Assembly (NCBI GenBank): GCA_009602735.1
Contig: WELA01013488.1
Location: 199,657-263,656, forward strand
Length of the DNA: 64,000 bases
Direction: 5' to 3'
From: Mesotaenium endlicherianum
Lineage: Eukaryota > Streptophyta > Zygnematophyceae > Zygnematales > Mesotaeniaceae
Position numbers and translations under genes: made by a program. Position 1 is the stretch's first letter, and each line of letters starts with the position of its first letter. The notes below the pieces were generated by a model. The model searched no databases and was not told the origin of the DNA. It saw only the letters and a list, made by a program, of their open reading frames with translations. Below, piece by piece: positions 59,151-64,000 of this stretch.

Positions 59151-62100
59151 TCGGATGCAAAGTCGCTTTGCATATTATGTGTCGTTTGACTTTTACGACT
59201 GTTCGTTCGTGTAAAACGACTTGTCGTAAATCCGAAATCTATGACTATGTATTATCCGAAATAATGACAATCAAAACAACTTAATCAAACAATGATTAAT
59301 TAAGTTATCATCTCATAATTAGTCAAAGTAACTTTATAAATAATTGTGTCGTACTTTTGCGAAGTAGTCGAATTACGTTACGACGCTTTTTGCAATAGTA
59401 TCTCGATTGTTTCGCCAATCGACCGGGAATTAATCGACACACGCGTGTGGCGTATAATTCAATGTGATGCAATCATTTATCAAATAATGTATGATAAATA
59501 GTATAACGTATTTTAGGTAATCGGGAAAACGTCCCAAATACGCCTAAAAAGCTCAGATCGTGACACTCCTCCCCCCTTGAAAGAACTTAACGTCCTCGTT
59601 AAGCGTACGTCTTTTGAGTCCAAATGTGTCAATACTAGCCATAACTAGCGGAAAACACTGGTGAGCGAATGGCCTATGCATCATCACAGTGACGGAAAAG
59701 AGCGATTATTTGGCCGCGTCTCTTTTGTGTTTGTTCCATGGCTTATGAAGAGCGCTTGGTAGCACACTTGCCTCGGCGCAGAGCTTCTGAGCAGAAGCCC
59801 ATCGTAACCAATACTGTTGAACCAGGTCCTTACAATTAAGTAGGATTTTTCCTGAGGTTCGTACGAGTTCCAACTGGGATCGAAATCAAGCCATTTGATC
59901 AAAAGTTCCACGCGTGGAGGCTTATAACGAGTGTAGCGGTGTCCTAAGACCTCCTCTACATCCCTGGCCTTATCATCATCGGCGAGTTCCAATACCGGTG
60001 CTTGCGGCTGATAGCGGCCATCGGACCTAAACAGCTTTAGTAAACTGACATGGAACACAGGATGCGTTCGCCCCATGGATTTAGGCAAATCCAGTCGGTA
60101 TGCAACAGGTCCAACCTCTGCGATGACAATAAAAGGGCCTACCCAGCGAGGCAGAAGCTTGTGCTTTCCTGGGTGCTTGAGTTGGAGGTTTTTAGTTTGC
60201 AAAAGTACTTTATTGCCAACTTGAAAACTTAACTCAGTCCTGTGTGTGTCAGCAAACGTTTTCTGTTGATCTCGAGCAGCGGCTAAAGCCAACTTTGCGT
60301 TTTTGTGCACCTCTTGAAGAGAATGGACAAATAGGCGTGCACTTGGCACTCTCATGGTTGACATCCCCGCCTCACCAGGTACCGTACGCGTGAGAGGAGT
60401 GTGTGGATTTCTCTCTTAGTTAAGGAAAAACGATGTTTCCTCAACACCTTCCTGATAAGCATTATTTACTGCGAACTCTGCAACTGAAAGGAGGGTGTCA
60501 CAGTTGTCTTGGCGAGGATTCACATAAAGGAATTGTTGCAGAACGCGGTTCAGTCGTTTTGTCTGAACATCGGCCTGAGGATGGAAGCTAGTGGACATCT
60601 TAAGCTTCGTGCCGAAATGCGAGCAAAGTTCCTGCCGTAAGTGGCTCGTAAATCTACCGTCACGATCACTTATGATTTCTGTCGGCATGCCATGCAACTT
60701 GAACACATGATCCACGAAGAGACGCGCGGCCTCGACGGCATCAAACGATGGCTTTGTGGCCACAAAGTGCACCATCTTAGTGAAATGGTCCACGATCGTT
60801 AATACCCCATTGTGTCCTCTATCGGTGGTAGGCAATTCCACGACAGAGTCCCAAGGAGCACATGCAAGTTCCAATGGTTGCAACTTCCCAGCTGGCAATG
60901 TATTGCTCGGCTTATTCCTCTGACATGTTGCGTAATTGACGATGTACTCGGCAACATCAACCTTGAGGGACTGCCAAATGTACCCTCGGCGCAAAACGTG
61001 TGTGGTTTGGTAATTCCATGGTGACCAGAGTAAGGAGAGTCATGCGCTTCGCGTAGTAGCACATGTCTTATTCGGCCTTCTGGGACAGCAATGCGCCCAT
61101 TGTGCCACCAAAACTCGTCCTCAAACGAATAGCTTGAGTGTTCTTTCCTTTTATCCATAATGTCCATCGTTACGGTTACACCGTTCAAGCCAATACCCTC
61201 GAGATATAGGAAGAACGGATCTTTGAGATAGCCCTCGTGAAATAGTTGATGCAGGTCAAGTACTTTCGAGTTATGCATGCTATCCAAATTGGGTGTGCCC
61301 GCGTCACCAGGCTGGTTGCGGTCAGACGTCTGGGGGGGTACAGCAGAATCAAGGGTGGCCGCCCTCGAAACTTGACCATTTCGTTCTCGCAAGCTAGCAA
61401 CAGTCCCCAACATCAAGTGGTGATGAGGAATTCAACTTACAGGATCAGCAACATTGTTGCGGCCTGGGTGATATGCCCACTCAAAGTGGAATCGTTGCAA
61501 GAACTCAGACCATCTCGTCTGTCTCCTCGATGGCGTTGGCTGAATTTGAAAGAAGGTATTTGGGCAGTGGTCTGTAACCACTGTCAACCCCTTGCAGCCT
61601 TCTAAATAATATCGCCAAGTTTTCAAAGCGAATATCACTGCCCAGAGCTCCTGATCTGTCGTTGAGTAACTTTGTCCTGCAGTTGTCAGCTTTTGACTCT
61701 CAAAACTGATAGGCTTGCCTGCCTGCAGCACAACATCCCCTATTCCAACACCAGACGCATCGGCAACTACCTTGTAAGGCAAGTCGGGATCGGCTAATGA
61801 AAGAAGTGGCGCACTAGTGAGTGCATACTTAACGCGCTCAAACGCATGTTGCGTATTCTCATCCCAAATGAACGTCTTATCTTTCCTTGTCAGAGCAGTG
61901 AGTGGCGCGGCCATCACTGAATAACCTTGCATAAACTTACGAAAGTCGTTAGCAAACCCAAGGAATGAACGTACAGTATGTACATCTTTCGGGACAGGCC
62001 AGTCAACGACGCACGCTATCTTGGTTGGGTTAGGGCGCACCCCTTTCAAACCCACTATATGTCCGAGGTACAGAAATTCATCCTTTAGGAAGGAACATTT

Positions 62101-62478
62101 CTTTAGCTTAGCATACAGCTGTTGCTCACGAAGGATTTGCAACACCGACTCGAGGTGCTTGTAATGCTTGTCCCTGGTCTTTGAATAGACGAGGATATTG
62201 TCGAGGTAAACCTGGACAAATTTCCCCAAGTAAGGTCTAAAAAAATCGTTCATCGTACTTTGGAATGTCGCTGGTGCATTGGTAAGTCCAAAACTTAGGA
62301 CTTTGTATTGGAAGTGCCCAATAAGCGTACGAAACGCTGTTTTGGGGACATCCTTTGGTGTGAGTCGAATCTGATGATAGCCTTGGGCTAAATCAAGCGA
62401 GGAGAACACGCGTGCCCCCTGCAGCGAATCAAACAAATCATCAATGTGAGGCAACGAATAGCGTTTCTTGACAGTGTT

Positions 62479-62893
62479 TGAAATGAATCGACTTACCAAA
62501 TAGGCGACTAACAATTAATAAAGATCTTTATATCAGCAAGTAATCTTATGGTATTTTCGTTAACTAGTTAAACGGCAAAGGACAATACCCTAGCAGGGAA
62601 TAATACTCGTAAGTCAAATGCGAGTAAACTAGCATCAATGATGCAAATCAGTAAACTCATACATAAGCAAGGTTAGAAGACAGTGCGTATCAATGGCTTC
62701 TCGCCTTGGATTCAGAGTTCTCTCAGTAAGCTGTACAAGAGAGTTGGCCTCGTTTCCGAATGCCGAACTCGAGAGCAATGCCTAGCGTATGTACATGGAA
62801 TGAGTTTACTGTTCAACGGCCAGTGCNGAGTTGCTAGTTTGAGACCTTGTCCTTACCATACAAAGAAGACTGCGATGGCATCGCCTACCCGGG
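62479..62893 (-). mobile_element. Partial LTR of family B, abutting a full copy
   Basis: Starts with the same TGAAATGAATC as the solo LTR and runs for about 348 bases, then an N at 62827, about 43 bases foreign to the LTR, and a short LTR piece up to the start of a full LTR at 62894. It interrupts the reverse transcriptase of the chromovirus. The N suggests an assembly join, so the stutter may be artificial. Confidence 0.6.
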
Positions 62894-63637
62894 TGAAATG
62901 AATCGACTTACCAAATAGGCGATTAACAATCAATAAAGATCTTTATATCAGCAAGTAATCTTATGGTAATTTCGTTAACTAGTTAAACGGCAAAGGACAA
63001 TACACTAGCAGGGAATAATACTTGTAAGTCAAATGCGAGTAAACTAGCATCAATGATGCAAATCAGTAAACTCATACATAAGCAAGGTTAGAAGACAGTG
63101 CGTATCAATGGCTTCTCGCCTTGGATTCAGATTTCTCTCAGTAAGCTGTACAAGAGAGTTGGCCTCGTTTCCGAATGCCGAACTCGAGAGCAATGCCTAG
63201 CATATGTACATGGAATGAGTTTACTGTTCAACGGTCAGTGCGATGGCACCGCCTACCCGGGAGTTAACCACGTTGGTAGGACCTCGGTTAACCAAATCCA
63301 CCGCCATCTCCCATCATCCCGAATAGCCATCCATCATAGGGATGTCATCTGGCCATTCATCTAGCATATCGCACTTAGATGCATATCAAGGCAGTTCGCT
63401 GCTACCGAGTACGGAAGTCAGCTGGCTGTCAAAGAATGTGTCAGCAAGCTGACTTAAGTTGACTTCAGCCTGCTGCTTTTGGCCGAGTCATTAAACTGAT
63501 AATTATGTAAAGTCCAGCAGACTGATTATTAACTAAAGTTCAGCAGACTGACTACTAACTAAAGTTCAGCAGGCTGAACTAAATTAACTATTATATTTAA
63601 ATGAATATTATATCTACTAATATACTGATTCATTACA
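62894..63637 (-). mobile_element. LTR of family B (full length, 744 bp), probably a 3' LTR
   Basis: TGAAATGAATC to GATTCATTACA, very similar to the solo LTR at 47992 and longer by extra copies of a CAGCAGACTGA-type unit near its right side. Read on the minus strand, a purine-rich stretch (GTTGGAGGGAT) sits just before it, as expected of a polypurine tract, so it is probably the 3' LTR of a minus-strand element extending past the window end. Young by comparison with the other fossils. Confidence 0.75.
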
Positions 63638-64000
63638 ATCCCTCCAACTTAACTTGTTGTCGCCTCGACAACATTAAATTGCAGAAATTTTGAATAAGGG
63701 AACTGAACCTGACCAGCCTCCCTTACTGACTGCCTCTTCAGCGTGTCACCTTAAGGGGTTGTTCCTGGGGCTTCAGGGTCAGGAGACGGAGATCTGGACC
63801 TAGATCTGGACAGCCCTCTAGGTCTGTCAGCTGGCCTTCTAAAGAACCCTGTTTGCTCTAAAGTTGGCCCTCGAGGAGAACGGAGGATGGTGGCCTGCTC
63901 TTCAACCACTTGGGTGTTGATTCCCACATAGACAGGCATTCCAGTAGGATGCTGAAATACATTGGCTAGAGGTACATGCCCCTGAGCGGAGGGGGAGGCT
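63638..64000 (-). mobile_element. 3' internal end of the family B retroelement
   Basis: Contains the end of an open frame (stop at 63751) whose last residues are Arg/Ser/Pro-rich (PRGLSRSRSRSPSPDPE). This is the tail of a gag- or pol-like protein of the element bordered by the LTR; the rest lies off the right edge. Family (Ty3 or other) cannot be fixed from this part. Confidence 0.5.

Larger units (their letters stand above)
58646..62478 (-). mobile_element. Chromodomain Ty3/Gypsy (chromovirus) fossil with 3' LTR
   Basis: A minus-strand element, broken, with several breaks and no 5' part. LTR 58646-59565 (starts TGTCACGATC, ends ACGTTACA, read on minus); a polypurine tract (AAGGGGGGAGGAG) abuts it at 59566-59578. 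Going upstream along the element: an integrase C-terminal part with the HPVFHVSLLKLF box and a chromodomain (EEVLGHRYTRYKPPRVELL, LIKWLDFDPSWNSYEP) near 59.7-60.4 kb; integrase core near 60.4-61.0 kb; RNase H and reverse transcriptase from about 61.4 to 62.5 kb. The chromodomain after integrase defines the chromovirus clade, known to target chromatin. The element is cut at 62478 by LTRs of family B; the remaining RT, protease and gag would lie beyond them. Moderate age. Confidence 0.85.

Noticed and set aside
59089-59160. Functional tRNA gene
   Set aside because: A and B boxes are present, but D, anticodon and acceptor stems do not form properly; kept only as a tRNA-like relic.

Overview
The window looks like nuclear DNA of a green-lineage eukaryote, most likely a streptophyte or other plant-like alga. 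It has GT-AG introns, plant-type gene families (a plant O-fucosyltransferase, a plant-like separase, plant-like Nup43), GC-rich exons, and long introns full of (CT)n, (GT)n, (CTG)n and (CTC)n microsatellites. I cannot name the species. There are two large N gaps (12985-13420 and 36962-37207) and three single Ns (32656, 44764, 62827).

About 1-47 kb is genic. In order: the 3' end of a mitochondrial carrier gene (+, 785-2492); a GDP-fucose O-fucosyltransferase-like gene (-, 3674-7859, 5' end not found); a Popeye/cyclic-nucleotide-fold membrane protein (+, 9953-15696); an intronless armadillo-repeat protein (+, 18453-19829); NUP43 (-, 21520-24606); and a very large separase gene (+, 25357-46969) that shares a 750-base head-to-head intergenic region with NUP43. 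The NUP43 and Popeye-like models and the recognisable part of the O-fucosyltransferase join in phase at every junction. The separase model is complete at both ends, but some small middle exons are unresolved.

About 47-64 kb is AT-richer and filled with repeats. A two-unit tandem repeat is split by a solo LTR with a 5-bp target duplication. Next come an old Ty3/Gypsy fossil with a pair of LTRs, two small hAT-like inverted-repeat elements (one inside that fossil's 3' LTR), a degenerate piggyBac transposase, and a chromodomain Ty3/Gypsy (chromovirus) fossil cut on its right side by LTRs of the same family as the solo LTR. The right-hand end of the window lies inside that last element.

Functionally, NUP43 (nuclear pore; mitotic roles are known for the animal Y complex) and separase (sister-chromatid release) are neighbours that may share a promoter region. 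The other host genes have unrelated roles in mitochondrial transport, glycosylation, membrane cyclic-nucleotide sensing and ARM scaffolding. I found no operons, CRISPR arrays, rRNA genes or credible functional tRNA genes. I did not find a convincing new multi-gene system. The most interesting signals are the Popeye-like protein in a green organism, the splice-site-copying tandem repeats in separase introns, and paired changes that preserve a palindrome in LTR promoters.
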